A DNA stretch of 64,000 nt from Mesorhizobium qingshengii (GTDB lineage Bacteria > Pseudomonadota > Alphaproteobacteria > Rhizobiales > Rhizobiaceae), in NCBI RefSeq assembly GCF_900103325.1, contig NZ_FMXM01000008.1, positions 124,001 through 188,000 on the forward strand, in the 5' to 3' direction. Shown here in pieces: positions 17,101 through 25,364 of this stretch. The position numbers and the translations under genes were made by a program. The notes under the pieces are model-generated. The model was given only the letters and a program-made list of their open reading frames with translations. It had not been told where the DNA came from and searched no databases. Numbering within the stretch: the stretch's first letter is position 1; every line of letters starts with the position of its first letter.

Positions 17101-18279
17101 ATGTCCGCTTCCATCGTCATTGCCAGTGCCGCGCGCACGCCGGTCGGCTCCTTCAATGGTGCCTTCGCCGCCACCCCTGCGCATGAGCTCGGTGCCGTCG
17201 TCATCAGGGAACTGTTGTCGCGTGCCGGCGTCGAGCCAGCCGAAGTCGACGAGGTCATCCTCGGTCAGGTGCTGACCGCCGCCCAGGGGCAGAACCCGGC
17301 CCGCCAGGCATCGATCAATGCCGGCCTGCCCAAGGAAACCACCGCCTGGGGCCTCAATCAGGTTTGCGGCTCGGGCCTGCGCGCCATTGCGCTCGGCATG
17401 CAGCAGATCACCACCGGCGATGCCAAGGTGATCATCGCTGGCGGCCAGGAATCGATGTCGCTTTCGACGCATGCCCAGCACCTGCGCGCCGGCGTCAAGA
17501 TGGGCGACTTCAAGCTGATCGACACCATGATCAAGGACGGATTGTGGGATGCCTTCAACGGCTATCACATGGGCAACACGGCCGAAAACGTCGCTCGTCA
17601 GTTCCAGATCACCCGCGACGATCAGGACCAGTTCGCGCTGGCCTCCCAGAACAAGGCCGAGGCCGCGCAGAAGGCCGGCAAGTTCAAGGACGAGATCGTC
17701 GCCGTCACCATCAAGGGCAAGAAGGGCGACACCATCGTCGACCAGGACGAGTACATCCGCCACGGCGCCACGATCGACGCCATGACCAAGCTGAAGCCGG
17801 CTTTCGACAAGGACGGTACGGTGACCGCGGCCAACGCCTCCGGCATCAACGACGGCGCCGCCGGTGCGGTGCTGATGAGCGAAGCGGAAGCGGCCAGGCG
17901 CGGCATCACCCCGCTGGCGCGCATCGTGTCCTGGGCAACCGCCGGCGTCGATCCGCAGGTCATGGGCACAGGTCCCATTCCGGCTTCACGCAAGGCACTG
18001 GCCAAGGCCGGCTGGTCGGTCGGCGATCTCGACCTGATCGAGGCCAACGAGGCTTTTGCCGCCCAGGCCTGCGCCGTCAACAAGGACATGGGCTGGGATC
18101 CTTCGATCGTCAACGTCAATGGCGGCGCCATTGCCATCGGCCATCCGATCGGCGCTTCTGGTGCCCGCATCTTCAACACGCTGGTCTTCGAGATGCGCCG
18201 CCGCGGCGCCAAGAAGGGCCTCGCCACCCTATGCATCGGCGGCGGCATGGGCGTCGCCATGTGCGTGGAAGCGCTCTGA
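17101..18279 (+). CDS. phaA: acetyl-CoA C-acetyltransferase (beta-ketothiolase)
   Basis: Condenses two acetyl-CoA to acetoacetyl-CoA, the first step of PHB synthesis. The 392-residue thiolase has the acyl-accepting Cys89 in [10 protein letters not shown], the [12 protein letters not shown] segment, the His in [16 protein letters not shown], and the C-terminal Cys in LCIGGGMG, so the active site is complete. GGAGAAGAAA before the ATG supports the start. phaB follows 193 bp later, after a strong hairpin and a small repeat. The candidate PhaR boxes upstream suggest repression when PHB is absent. Confidence 0.96.
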   Translation: MSASIVIASAARTPVGSFNGAFAATPAHELGAVVIRELLSRAGVEPAEVDEVILGQVLTAAQGQNPARQASINAGLPKETTAWGLNQVCGSGLRAIALGMQQITTGDAKVIIAGGQESMSLSTHAQHLRAGVKMGDFKLIDTMIKDGLWDAFNGYHMGNTAENVARQFQITRDDQDQFALASQNKAEAAQKAGKFKDEIVAVTIKGKKGDTIVDQDEYIRHGATIDAMTKLKPAFDKDGTVTAANASGINDGAAGAVLMSEAEAARRGITPLARIVSWATAGVDPQVMGTGPIPASRKALAKAGWSVGDLDLIEANEAFAAQACAVNKDMGWDPSIVNVNGGAIAIGHPIGASGARIFNTLVFEMRRRGAKKGLATLCIGGGMGVAMCVEAL

Positions 18280-18303
18280 CGAGATCACTGAACGGGCGGC
18301 GAA

Positions 18304-18351
18304 TGCATGTCGCCCAAAAAGTGCGCAGCGGTTTTGGGAAGACGACATGAA
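18304..18351. repeat. small rhizobial palindromic repeat, copy 1
   Basis: Outer arms CATGTCG (18306-18312) and CGACATG (18343-18349) enclose inner arms CCCAAAA and TTTTGGG around a GTGCGCAGCGG core. The same core and right arm recur at 23755-23802 and, more weakly, at 61154-61196. This fits the short intergenic mosaic repeats known from Rhizobiales. It lies just past the phaA stop. Confidence 0.65.
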
Positions 18352-18366
18352 CGAAGACAGACAGCT

Positions 18367-18405
18367 AAAGCGCGCAGCCTGAATTTACTTCAGGCTGCGC
18401 GCTTT
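18367..18405. terminator. 17-bp perfect hairpin between phaA and phaB
   Basis: A 17-nt arm starting AAAGCGCGCAGC pairs without mismatch with the arm ending GCTGCGCGCTTT, around a TTTAC loop. Only three Ts follow the stem on the plus strand, so it may terminate or attenuate phaA transcripts, protect their 3' end, or both. phaB starts 68 bp further on. Confidence 0.65.
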
Positions 18406-18472
18406 GGCCGCCCGTTCCATATCCAGTGCCTGCCAAGCCCGACAACAGGGCGATATCAAGAAGGGGAAACGC

Positions 18473-19198
18473 ATGAGCAAGGTTGCAATCGTCACGGGCG
18501 GGTCGCGCGGCATTGGCGCGGCGATCTCGATCGCATTGAAGAACGCCGGCTATTCGGTTGCCGCGAACTACGCCGGCAACGACGACGCGGCGGCGAAATT
18601 CAAGGCCGAGACCGGCATTCCGGTCTACAGATGGTCGGTCGCCGACTACGACGCCTGTGCCGCCGGCATCAAGAAAGTCGAGGCCGATCTCGGCCCAATC
18701 TCGGTGCTGGTCAACAATGCCGGCATCACCCGCGATGCCATGTTCCACAAGATCACACGCGAACAGTGGAAAGAGGTCATCGACACCAACCTGTCGGGCG
18801 TCTTCAACATGACGCATCCGCTGTGGAGCGGCATGCGCGACCGCAAGTTCGGCCGCGTCATCACCATCTCGTCGATCAACGGCCAGAAGGGCCAGGCCGG
18901 CCAAGTCAACTATTCCGCCGCCAAGGCCGGCGACATCGGCTTTTCGAAGGCGCTTGCACAGGAAGGCGCTCGAGCCGGCATCACCGTCAATGTCATCTGC
19001 CCCGGTTACATCGCCACCGAGATGGTCAAGGCAATCGACGAGAAGGTGCTCAACGAGCGCATCATCCCGCAGATCCCGGTCGGCCGCCTCGGCGAGCCGG
19101 AAGAGATTGCGCGCTGCGTCGTCTTCCTCGCTTCCGACGATGCCGGCTTCATCACCGGCTCGACCATCTCAGCCAATGGCGGCCAGTACTTCGCTTGA
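18473..19198 (+). CDS. phaB: acetoacetyl-CoA reductase
   Basis: NADPH-dependent reduction of acetoacetyl-CoA to (R)-3-hydroxybutyryl-CoA, the second step of PHB synthesis. The 241-residue short-chain dehydrogenase begins MSKVAIVTGGSRGIGAAISI and has NNAGITRDAMFHKITREQW, the catalytic Ser in ISSINGQKGQAGQ, and Tyr-Lys in NYSAAKAG, all typical of PhaB. The ATG at 18473 follows AAGGGGAAACGC; the frame extends upstream but without a suitable site. The PHB synthase gene phaC is not in the window. Confidence 0.95.
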   Translation: MSKVAIVTGGSRGIGAAISIALKNAGYSVAANYAGNDDAAAKFKAETGIPVYRWSVADYDACAAGIKKVEADLGPISVLVNNAGITRDAMFHKITREQWKEVIDTNLSGVFNMTHPLWSGMRDRKFGRVITISSINGQKGQAGQVNYSAAKAGDIGFSKALAQEGARAGITVNVICPGYIATEMVKAIDEKVLNERIIPQIPVGRLGEPEEIARCVVFLASDDAGFITGSTISANGGQYFA

Positions 19199-19240
19199 AA
19201 CCGGACAACGGCCTCATACAGGCAATCGCACTGCGACAGG

Positions 19241-19266
19241 CGGATCGGGAAACCGGTCCGTTTTTT
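19241..19266 (+). terminator. intrinsic terminator of phaB
   Basis: An 8-bp stem (CGGATCGG / CCGGTCCG, one G-U pair) with a GAAA loop is followed directly by six Ts. It lies 42 bp past the phaB stop. This is a textbook Rho-independent terminator. Confidence 0.85.
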
Positions 19267-19383
19267 AAGGCAGCCCGGCTGCCGTGAAGGCCCCGCTGCG
19301 GGGCGATGATCCAATCCGGCACGCAAAGGTTAACGGCGGTAACACCTCTTGTGCGAAACTCGTCCGCAAACCTGTGGATTCTC

Positions 19384-19392
19384 GGTGGATAA
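19384..19392. promoter_or_regulatory. DnaA-like box
   Basis: GGTGGATAA matches the DnaA box TGTGGATAA at 8 of 9 positions. Weaker 7-of-9 copies lie at 19373-19381 (TGTGGATTC) and 19675-19683 (AAATCCACA). Their function is not shown. Confidence 0.35.
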
Positions 19393-19417
19393 CCTGTTCA
19401 CAACACAAGATATTGTG

Positions 19418-19742
19418 GTGAACAAAACAGGAATATTCCGCGATCGCTGATTCGTCGCCGATTCGTTCCGGCTTTGAGCGGAACGTTAACGATAGCGGCC
19501 GGAATCGCCTGCCGGATCCTTAACGCGAATTAAGAAAGACCAACAATTTCATTATCTTGGATGAGGCGAACCAGAACGTTGCAGTCGTTCACCGGCAAAA
19601 ATTAACGACAAGGCTCGCCCTGCATGAAACGGGCCAGTTCGGCGATTCAGCATGTGGTAAGAGTCGCGGTCGCAAAATCCACATATAGCCGTGAACAAAA
19701 CCTGAATCAGGACGAGTCACTGATTCGTCGCCGATTCGTTCC
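19418..19742. repeat. duplicated 52-bp spaced module, 273 bp apart
   Basis: GTGAACAAAAC at 19418-19428 and a 23-nt block at 19447-19469 recur at 19691-19701 and 19720-19742. Both pairs have the same 18-nt gap, but the gap sequence differs. The identical blocks therefore look selected, as protein-binding sites would be. Confidence 0.7.
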
Positions 19743-19921
19743 AGACTCGTTCCAACGGTTAATCCGCGGCCGGTTGAGAGCTTGACAGGACCGCCTTCGG
19801 GCCCTCGCCGGAACATTCCGCTTTCGCTTCGCGCGCTAAATCCCTATGTGTCGGCTGTCATACGCGCCACTCGAGGCACGCTCCCGACAACGAGAGGCCA
19901 GAAAGCCTTATTTCCAGGTCG

Positions 19922-22900
19922 ATGAACATCCAGCCGAAACACACTGAGCCGCTGATCTTGTCGGGACGCGACGTGACCGCCGTGCTTGGGCCGACCAACA
20001 CCGGCAAGACCCATCTCGCCATCGAGCGCATGGTGGCGCACGAGAGCGGCATCATCGGCCTGCCGCTCAGGCTGCTCGCGCGGGAAGTTTATGCACGCGT
20101 CTGCGAAAAGGTCGGCGCTCACAAGGTCGCGCTGATCACCGGCGAGGAAAAGATCCAGCCGGCCGGCGCCAGATATTCGGTCTGCACCGTCGAAGCGATG
20201 CCGCGCGAGACCGACGCCGCCTTCGTCGCCATCGACGAGGTGCAGCTTGCCGGCGACCTCGAGCGCGGCCACATCTTCACCGACCGCATCCTGCACCTGC
20301 GCGGCCGCCAGGAGACGCTGCTACTGGGCGCGGCCACCATGCAAGGCATCCTCCAGCGGCTGCTGAAGGGCGTATCGGTGGTGACGCGGCCAAGGCTGTC
20401 GCACCTCGCCTATGCCGGCTCGAAGAAGTTGACGCGCCTGCCGCGCCGCACGGCGATCGTCGCCTTCTCCGCCGACGAGGTCTACGCCATCGCCGAGCTG
20501 ATCCGCCGTCAGCAAGGTGGTGCCGCCGTCGTGCTCGGCGCGCTTAGCCCGCGCACCCGCAACGCGCAGGTGGCGCTGTTCCAGTCCGGCGATGTCGACT
20601 ATCTCATCGCCACCGACGCCATCGGCATGGGCCTCAACCTCGATCTCGATCACGTCGCCTTCGCCCAGAACCGCAAGTTCGACGGTTTCCAATACCGAAA
20701 CCTGTCGGCGGCCGAGCTCGGCCAGATCGCCGGCCGCGCCGGACGGCATCTGCGCGACGGCACCTTTGGCGTCACCGGCCAGGTCGATCCGCTGGACGAG
20801 GATCTGGTCAAGAAGATCGAAGGCCATGATTTCGACCCGGTGAAGGTGCTGCAGTGGCGTACCGCGCATTTCGACTTCGCCAGCCTCGATACGTTGAAGC
20901 GCTCGATCGAGACCAACGCCCCGGTCGAAGGCCTGACCCGCGCGCTGCCGGCGGTCGATGCCCAGGCGCTTGAATATCTGTCGCGCGACGAAGACATCCG
21001 CGCGCTTGCCACCGATGCCAAACGCGTGGCGCTGCTGTGGGAGGCCTGTGCCCTGCCCGATTACCGCAAGATCGCGCCGGCCCAGCATGCCGACCTCATC
21101 GCCTCCATCTATATGGACTTGGCCCGCCATGGCCATGTCGACGAGAACTACATGGCCGAGCAAGTGCGCCGCGCCGACACAACCGAGGGCGACATCGACA
21201 CGCTGTCGCATCGCATCGCCCAGATCCGCACCTGGACATTCGTGTCGAACCGGCCCGGCTGGCTGGCCGATCAGGCACACTGGCAGGAAAAGACGCGCGA
21301 AATCGAAGACAGATTGTCGGATGCGCTGCATGAGCGGTTGACGAAACGCTTCGTAGACCGCAGGACTTCCGTCCTCATGCGGCGCCTTAGAGAAAATACC
21401 ATGCCTGAAGCCGAAATAAGCCCAACCGGAACCGTCCTCGTCGAAGGCCATCATGTCGGCGAGTTGCAAGGGTTCCGCTTCACCGCCGACCAGAGCGCCG
21501 GCGGCGAGGACGCCAAGGCGGTACGCACCGCCGCCCAGAAGGCGCTGGCCGCCGAATTCGAGGCGCGTGCCGAACGCTTCGGCGCCTGCGCCAATGGCGA
21601 CATCGCGCTCGGCTCGGATGGCACGCTGCGCTGGATCGGCGCGCCGATCGGCACGCTAGTCGCTGGCGAAGACGCGCTGAAGCCCCGCCTGGTGCTGCTG
21701 GCAGACGAACAACTGACCGGCCCGGCGCGCGACAAGGTCGCGGCGCGTGCCGAGCGTTTCGTCAATTTCCAGATCGAAACGCTGCTGAAGCCGCTGGTCG
21801 ACCTGAAGAACGCCGACCAGATTTCCGGCATAGGCCGTGGCATTGCTTTCCAGCTCGTCGAGAATTTCGGCCTCATCAACCGCCGCGACATCGCCGAGGA
21901 GATGAAGTCGCTCGACCAGGAAGGCCGTGCCGCGCTTCGCCGGCTTGGCGTGCGCTTCGGCGCCTACCATGTCTTCGTGCCGGCGCTGATCAAGCCGGCA
22001 CCGGCCGGACTGGTGACGTTGCTGTGGGCGCTGAAGAATGACGGCAAGGACAAGCCCGGCTTTGGCGACGTGGTCCATGCGCTCGCTTCCGGCCGCACCT
22101 CGGTGGTCATCGACCCGACCTTCGACAAGACGTTCTACAAGCTCGCCGGCTACCGCAATCTCGGCCGCCGCGCCGTGCGCATCGACATTCTGGAGCGGCT
22201 GGCGGACCTGATCCGTCCGGCGACCAACTGGAAACCCGGTCTTGGCCAGCGGCCGGACGGTGCGTATGACGGCCAGTCCTTCATGGTGACGCCGCCGATG
22301 ATGTCGATCCTCGGCGCCACCGCCGACGACATGGAAGAAATCCTGAAAGGCCTCGGCTATCGCGCCGAGCCGAAGCCGCCGGCCGAAGTGAAGGCCAGGC
22401 TCGAAGCGCAGGACAATGCCGCGCGCGAGGCGGCGGCGGCGAAGGCGGCTGCGGAAGAGACAGCACGCGCGGAGCACGCCAAGGCAGCGGAAGACGCGGC
22501 GGCGCATGCCGCCGCCGAAACGCCAGCCGAAGGTTCAGAGCCGGCATCGGACGCAGTGGACGTTTCAGAAACGTCCACTGAAATTGCAGCCGAGACCACT
22601 GCGGACGCTGTGGCAGAACCTGCCTTGGAAGAACAGGCGGGCGCTCCGGTCGATACCGTGCAAGGCGAGGCGCCTGCAGCCTTGACCGCGACCGAAACCG
22701 CCGAGCCCGCGCCGGTTGAACCGCGGGCAGAGCCCGAAGCTGCCGAGATTGAAGCCGCACCGGCAGCGGAAGCCGCACCGGCAGCGCTGGCGTCGGATGC
22801 CGCGCCTGCGACGGACGCGGCGGAACCTGCGGTGGCGGAGCCCACGGACGGCGAATCCGCACCAGAAGCGGAAGCGCCGAAGCCCATCCTGTTGTGGCGT

Positions 22901-23341
22901 CAGGGCCGTTTCGATCAGCGGCCGCGCCATCGCGAAGACAACCGCAGGAACAATCGCCCGCGCAACGGACAAGCCGCGCGCGGCCGAAGCGATGCCCCGG
23001 CCGATGCCGGCGGAACGCAGGCTGCAGCCACGCCTGGAGAGCGTCCTGCCCATGAAGGCCGGCGCGACGGCGCCGGCAAGCCGCGCTTCGACCGCTCGAA
23101 GTTCAAACCCAAGCCGCAGGGCGAAGGCGAACAGCGGCGTGAAGGCCGGCCGCAAGGCGAGCGTCCCGACCGCCGCGAAGGCCGGCCCGACTGGAAGGGC
23201 GGCAGGCCGGAAGGCAAGGGTGGTCCGCAAGGCGGAAAGCCCGCCTTCCAGCCGAAGCCGCGCGAGGAGCGCCCGGTGCGCTTCGATCCGGACTCGCCCT
23301 TTGCCAAGCTCGCCGCGTTGCGCGACCAGCTGAAGAAGTAG
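19922..23341 (+). CDS. Suv3-like ATP-dependent RNA helicase with disordered tail
   Basis: A 1139-residue DExH helicase of the mitochondrial Suv3 branch, probably acting on RNA in the cytoplasm. The ATP site GPTNTGKTH is at residues 23-31, DEVQ at 105-108, GAATMQ acts as motif III, and ATDAIGMGLNLDLDH with QIAGRAGRH gives motifs V and VI. The middle (to about residue 810) holds the Suv3-type C-terminal helical part. The last roughly 320 residues are low in complexity, first Ala/Glu-rich and then Arg/Gly/Pro-rich with GRPQGERPDRREGRP-like repeats that should bind RNA. The ATG at 19922 is the first start in the frame. The S4 gene follows 15 nt later. Its promoter lies in the GANTC-rich region. 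Confidence 0.9.
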   Translation: MNIQPKHTEPLILSGRDVTAVLGPTNTGKTHLAIERMVAHESGIIGLPLRLLAREVYARVCEKVGAHKVALITGEEKIQPAGARYSVCTVEAMPRETDAAFVAIDEVQLAGDLERGHIFTDRILHLRGRQETLLLGAATMQGILQRLLKGVSVVTRPRLSHLAYAGSKKLTRLPRRTAIVAFSADEVYAIAELIRRQQGGAAVVLGALSPRTRNAQVALFQSGDVDYLIATDAIGMGLNLDLDHVAFAQNRKFDGFQYRNLSAAELGQIAGRAGRHLRDGTFGVTGQVDPLDEDLVKKIEGHDFDPVKVLQWRTAHFDFASLDTLKRSIETNAPVEGLTRALPAVDAQALEYLSRDEDIRALATDAKRVALLWEACALPDYRKIAPAQHADLIASIYMDLARHGHVDENYMAEQVRRADTTEGDIDTLSHRIAQIRTWTFVSNRPGWLADQAHWQEKTREIEDRLSDALHERLTKRFVDRRTSVLMRRLRENTMPEAEISPTGTVLVEGHHVGELQGFRFTADQSAGGEDAKAVRTAAQKALAAEFEARAERFGACANGDIALGSDGTLRWIGAPIGTLVAGEDALKPRLVLLADEQLTGPARDKVAARAERFVNFQIETLLKPLVDLKNADQISGIGRGIAFQLVENFGLINRRDIAEEMKSLDQEGRAALRRLGVRFGAYHVFVPALIKPAPAGLVTLLWALKNDGKDKPGFGDVVHALASGRTSVVIDPTFDKTFYKLAGYRNLGRRAVRIDILERLADLIRPATNWKPGLGQRPDGAYDGQSFMVTPPMMSILGATADDMEEILKGLGYRAEPKPPAEVKARLEAQDNAAREAAAAKAAAEETARAEHAKAAEDAAAHAAAETPAEGSEPASDAVDVSETSTEIAAETTADAVAEPALEEQAGAPVDTVQGEAPAALTATETAEPAPVEPRAEPEAAEIEAAPAAEAAPAALASDAAPATDAAEPAVAEPTDGESAPEAEAPKPILLWRQGRFDQRPRHREDNRRNNRPRNGQAARGRSDAPADAGGTQAAATPGERPAHEGRRDGAGKPRFDRSKFKPKPQGEGEQRREGRPQGERPDRREGRPDWKGGRPEGKGGPQGGKPAFQPKPREERPVRFDPDSPFAKLAALRDQLKK

Positions 23342-23356
23342 GCTCGGCGCGCTTCG

Positions 23357-23755
23357 ATGGTTGCCCCAACCGCCGCGAGAGACCGCCAGCGCATCGACAA
23401 ATGGCTGTTCTTCTCGCGCGCCGTGAAATCGCGCTCGCTGGCGGCGAAGCTGGTGGTCGCCGGCCGCGTGCGCATCAATCGCGACAAAGCAGCGCAGGCC
23501 TCCGATCTAGTCAAGCCTGGCGACGTCCTCACCATCACGCTCGAGCGGCGCATCTTCATCTGGAAGGTGCTTGGCGCCGGTGCGCGGCGCGGCCCTGCCG
23601 AGGAAGCCCGCACCCTCTACGAGGATATGTCGCCACCGCCGGCGCCGAAGGGTGAAGCCATTCCCGACGCGATTCCGGTACTGCGCGAGGCCGGCAGCGG
23701 CCGCCCGACCAAGAAGGAGCGCCGCCAGACCGACCACTTGCTCGGCGAGGACTGA
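23357..23755 (+). CDS. S4-domain RNA-binding protein (Hsp15/HslR-like)
   Basis: A 132-residue protein with an S4 RNA-binding domain over residues 10-65: RIDKWLFFSRAVKSRSLAAK, then LVVAGRVRINRDKAAQASDL and VKPGDVLTI. The layout is that of the ribosome-associated heat-shock protein Hsp15, which binds stalled 50S subunits. The basic C-terminal tail (GRPTKKERRQTDHLLGED) also fits. It is 15 nt from the helicase gene and probably co-transcribed, so an RNA-related partnership is likely. Assignment to Hsp15 rather than another S4 protein is by similarity of layout. Confidence 0.85.
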   Translation: MVAPTAARDRQRIDKWLFFSRAVKSRSLAAKLVVAGRVRINRDKAAQASDLVKPGDVLTITLERRIFIWKVLGAGARRGPAEEARTLYEDMSPPPAPKGEAIPDAIPVLREAGSGRPTKKERRQTDHLLGED

Positions 23756-23802
23756 TGCATGCCGGCCAATGCCGCGCAGCGATTTTGGGCCAACGACATG
23801 CA
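23755..23802. repeat. small rhizobial palindromic repeat, copy 2
   Basis: The sequence from GCATGCCGG to CGACATGC, with the core GCGCAGCGATTTTGGG, matches the repeat at 18304-18351. It begins at the stop codon of the S4 gene and lies in the 236-bp spacer before fdxA. A 78-codon open frame from 23759 runs through it but is not convincing. Confidence 0.6.
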
Positions 23803-23991
23803 CAAAACAAAAAGCGGACCCGGCAAACGAGACACTCTGCCGGGCATGTCGGGCCTCGGCCGCGCCGGCCGTCTGGAATTCCATTCCGAAAACCCTGGCG
23901 CCACTGGCGACGGCCGCCCTTGCAAGCGGCGGGCAAAGGCGTTACCTGACGGAAAAAGCCCAACAAAAATGGGACGTCCCGGAGCCGACCG

Positions 23992-24330
23992 ATGACCTAT
24001 GTCGTGACCGACAATTGCATCAAATGCAAATACATGGACTGCATCGAAGTCTGTCCGGTCGACTGTTTCTACGAAGGCGAGAACATGCTCGTCATCCATC
24101 CTGACGAGTGCATCGACTGCGGCGTCTGCGAGCCGGAATGTCCGGCCGACGCGATCAAGCCCGACACCGAGCCCGGCCTCGACAAGTGGCTGCAGATCAA
24201 CACCGAATATGCCGAGAAATGGCCTAACATCACCGCCAAGAAGGAGCCGCCGGCCGACGCCAAATCGTTCGACGGCGAGGCCGGCAAGTTCGAGAAATAC
24301 TTCTCGGCCGAGCCAGGCGAAGGCGATTGA
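23992..24330 (+). CDS. fdxA: 7Fe ferredoxin FdxA
   Basis: A 112-residue electron-transfer protein with one [3Fe-4S] and one [4Fe-4S] cluster. By comparison with Azotobacter ferredoxin I, Cys9, Cys17 and Cys50 would hold the 3Fe cluster, and Cys21, Cys40, Cys43 and Cys46 the 4Fe cluster. The sequence begins [20 protein letters not shown] and ends in the family's acidic tail. It is followed by carD after 370 bp. This order of helicase, S4 protein, fdxA and carD is conserved in Rhizobiales. Confidence 0.95.
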   Translation: MTYVVTDNCIKCKYMDCIEVCPVDCFYEGENMLVIHPDECIDCGVCEPECPADAIKPDTEPGLDKWLQINTEYAEKWPNITAKKEPPADAKSFDGEAGKFEKYFSAEPGEGD

Positions 24331-24434
24331 CAACACCGCCGTAAAGAGCGGTATTACGCAGCGTAACAGGGACGACACATTGACCGCCTTGACAGGCGGC
24401 GATTGCGTATGGCCTTCGCTTATGCAGCAAAACC

Positions 24435-24463
24435 TTGATTCTTCCGACTTTTTGTGCTACATC
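24435..24463 (+). promoter_or_regulatory. candidate promoter for carD
   Basis: TTGATT at 24435-24440 and TACATC at 24458-24463 are separated by 17 bp. They lie in the 370-bp spacer between fdxA and carD, which holds no other gene. The implied leader of about 230 nt is long and unassigned. Confidence 0.4.
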
Positions 24464-24700
24464 AACAAAACATGCCGGTGACACAACGTCGATTGATGGC
24501 GCAGACGCCCCAAATCACTGAAAGGTGAAAATCCCATTCCGGACCAGAGCGATCTGGGCCAGGCGGTCGCAATCTCTGCGGTTTGCCGGTCCCGGCTTTT
24601 CCGGTGGGTTCGTCTGTTGTGCGGCTAACGATCGGTTTCCCCGATCGCGCGAGTTCGGGCCGGCAGGACGCCGGCGCCACAACAAGGAGTTCAGGGCGTA

Positions 24701-25282
24701 ATGGCAACGATCACCCCGCAGAAGAAGTCCACCGCTGCGCGTCACGGTTTCAAGACCGGCGAGTACATCGTCTATCCGGCGCATGGCGTCGGCCAGATCG
24801 TCTCGATCGACGAGCAGGAAGTTGCTGGACACAAGCTGGAACTGTTTGTCATCGACTTCCAGAAGGACAAGATGCGCCTGAAGGTGCCGGTCGCCAAGGC
24901 GACCTCCATCGGCATGCGCAAGCTGTCGGAAGAGGACTATGTCGAGCGCGCGCTGAAGGTCGTGCAGGGCCGCGCCCGCGTCAAGCGCACCATGTGGTCG
25001 CGCCGCGCCCAGGAATATGATGCGAAGATCAATTCCGGCGACCTGATCTCGATCTCGGAAGTTGTGCGCGACCTCTACCGCGCCGACAACCAGCCGGAGC
25101 AGTCCTATTCCGAACGCCAGCTTTACGAGGCGGCGCTCGACCGCATGGCCCGCGAGATCGCGGCCGTCAACCGCATGTCGGAAACCGAAGCCGTGCGCCT
25201 GATCGAGGTCAACCTCAACAAGGGCCCCAAGCGCGGCGCCAAGGCCGACAATGAGGAAGCCGAGCAGGAAGAAGCTGCCTGA
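24701..25282 (+). CDS. carD: CarD/CdnL family RNA polymerase-binding regulator
   Basis: A 193-residue regulator that binds RNA polymerase beta and stabilises open promoter complexes, mainly at rRNA and housekeeping genes. The N-terminal Tudor-like RNAP-interaction domain is clear: FKTGEYIVYPAHGVGQIVSI, then ELFVIDFQKDKMRLKVPV. The C-terminal helical domain carries the conserved MWSRRAQEYDAKINSGDLI, with the Trp that contacts the promoter bubble. The acidic/Ala tail is usual in Rhizobiales. AAGGAGTTCAGGGCGTA precedes the ATG. It ends at a terminator shared with the convergent ABC transporter operon. Confidence 0.93.
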   Translation: MATITPQKKSTAARHGFKTGEYIVYPAHGVGQIVSIDEQEVAGHKLELFVIDFQKDKMRLKVPVAKATSIGMRKLSEEDYVERALKVVQGRARVKRTMWSRRAQEYDAKINSGDLISISEVVRDLYRADNQPEQSYSERQLYEAALDRMAREIAAVNRMSETEAVRLIEVNLNKGPKRGAKADNEEAEQEEAA

Positions 25283-25306
25283 GCTTCTTCGCCCTTGAGT
25301 TCATGA

Positions 25307-25333
25307 AAAACCCGGCCTCGCGCCGGGTTTTTT
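25307..25333. terminator. bidirectional terminator, carD / ABC transporter
   Basis: A 10-bp stem, AAAACCCGGC with its complement, around a CTCGC loop is followed by TTTTTTGC on the plus strand and preceded by an A-run. It serves carD and probably also the end of the opposite operon. Confidence 0.85.
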
Positions 25334-25364
25334 GCTTTTTGGGAAGACGAGGTGAAGGCCGCGC

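Larger units (their letters stand above)
19377..19748. promoter_or_regulatory. cluster of 11 GANTC (CcrM) methylation sites
   Basis: GANTC occurs at 19377, 19449, 19460, 19502, 19644, 19661, 19704, 19714, 19722, 19733 and 19744. Seven fall within 105 bp. The sites at 19449/19460 and 19722/19733/19744 are spaced exactly 11 bp, about one helical turn. A random 372-bp stretch would be expected to hold one or two. GANTC is the target of the alphaproteobacterial cell-cycle methylase CcrM. Confidence 0.7.
19199..19921. other. 723-bp non-coding region with origin-like or methylation-control features
   Basis: No convincing gene lies between phaB and the helicase gene. After the phaB terminator the region holds 11 GANTC sites, two copies of a spaced module exactly 273 bp apart, three DnaA-like boxes, several GTTAAC/TTAA elements including the inverted repeat CTTAA-N6-TTAAG near 19519, and a consensus -35 box TTGACA at 19782 that may serve the helicase gene. 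Such a mix is usual for regions controlled by CcrM, CtrA and DnaA. It may be a cell-cycle controlled promoter; nothing here proves a replication origin. Confidence 0.55.

Noticed and set aside
19589..19816. A 75-codon minus frame in the GANTC-rich region
   Set aside because: No ribosome site or family match, and it covers the conserved-looking duplicated blocks, which fit non-coding sites better.
19199..19921. Calling this region the chromosomal replication origin
   Set aside because: DnaA-like boxes are few and imperfect, and the expected neighbours are missing. I keep it as an origin-like control region only.
23759..23995. A 78-codon open frame before fdxA that overlaps its start
   Set aside because: It begins in the small palindromic repeat, has no clear ribosome site and no family features. 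The ATGA overlap with fdxA is probably chance.
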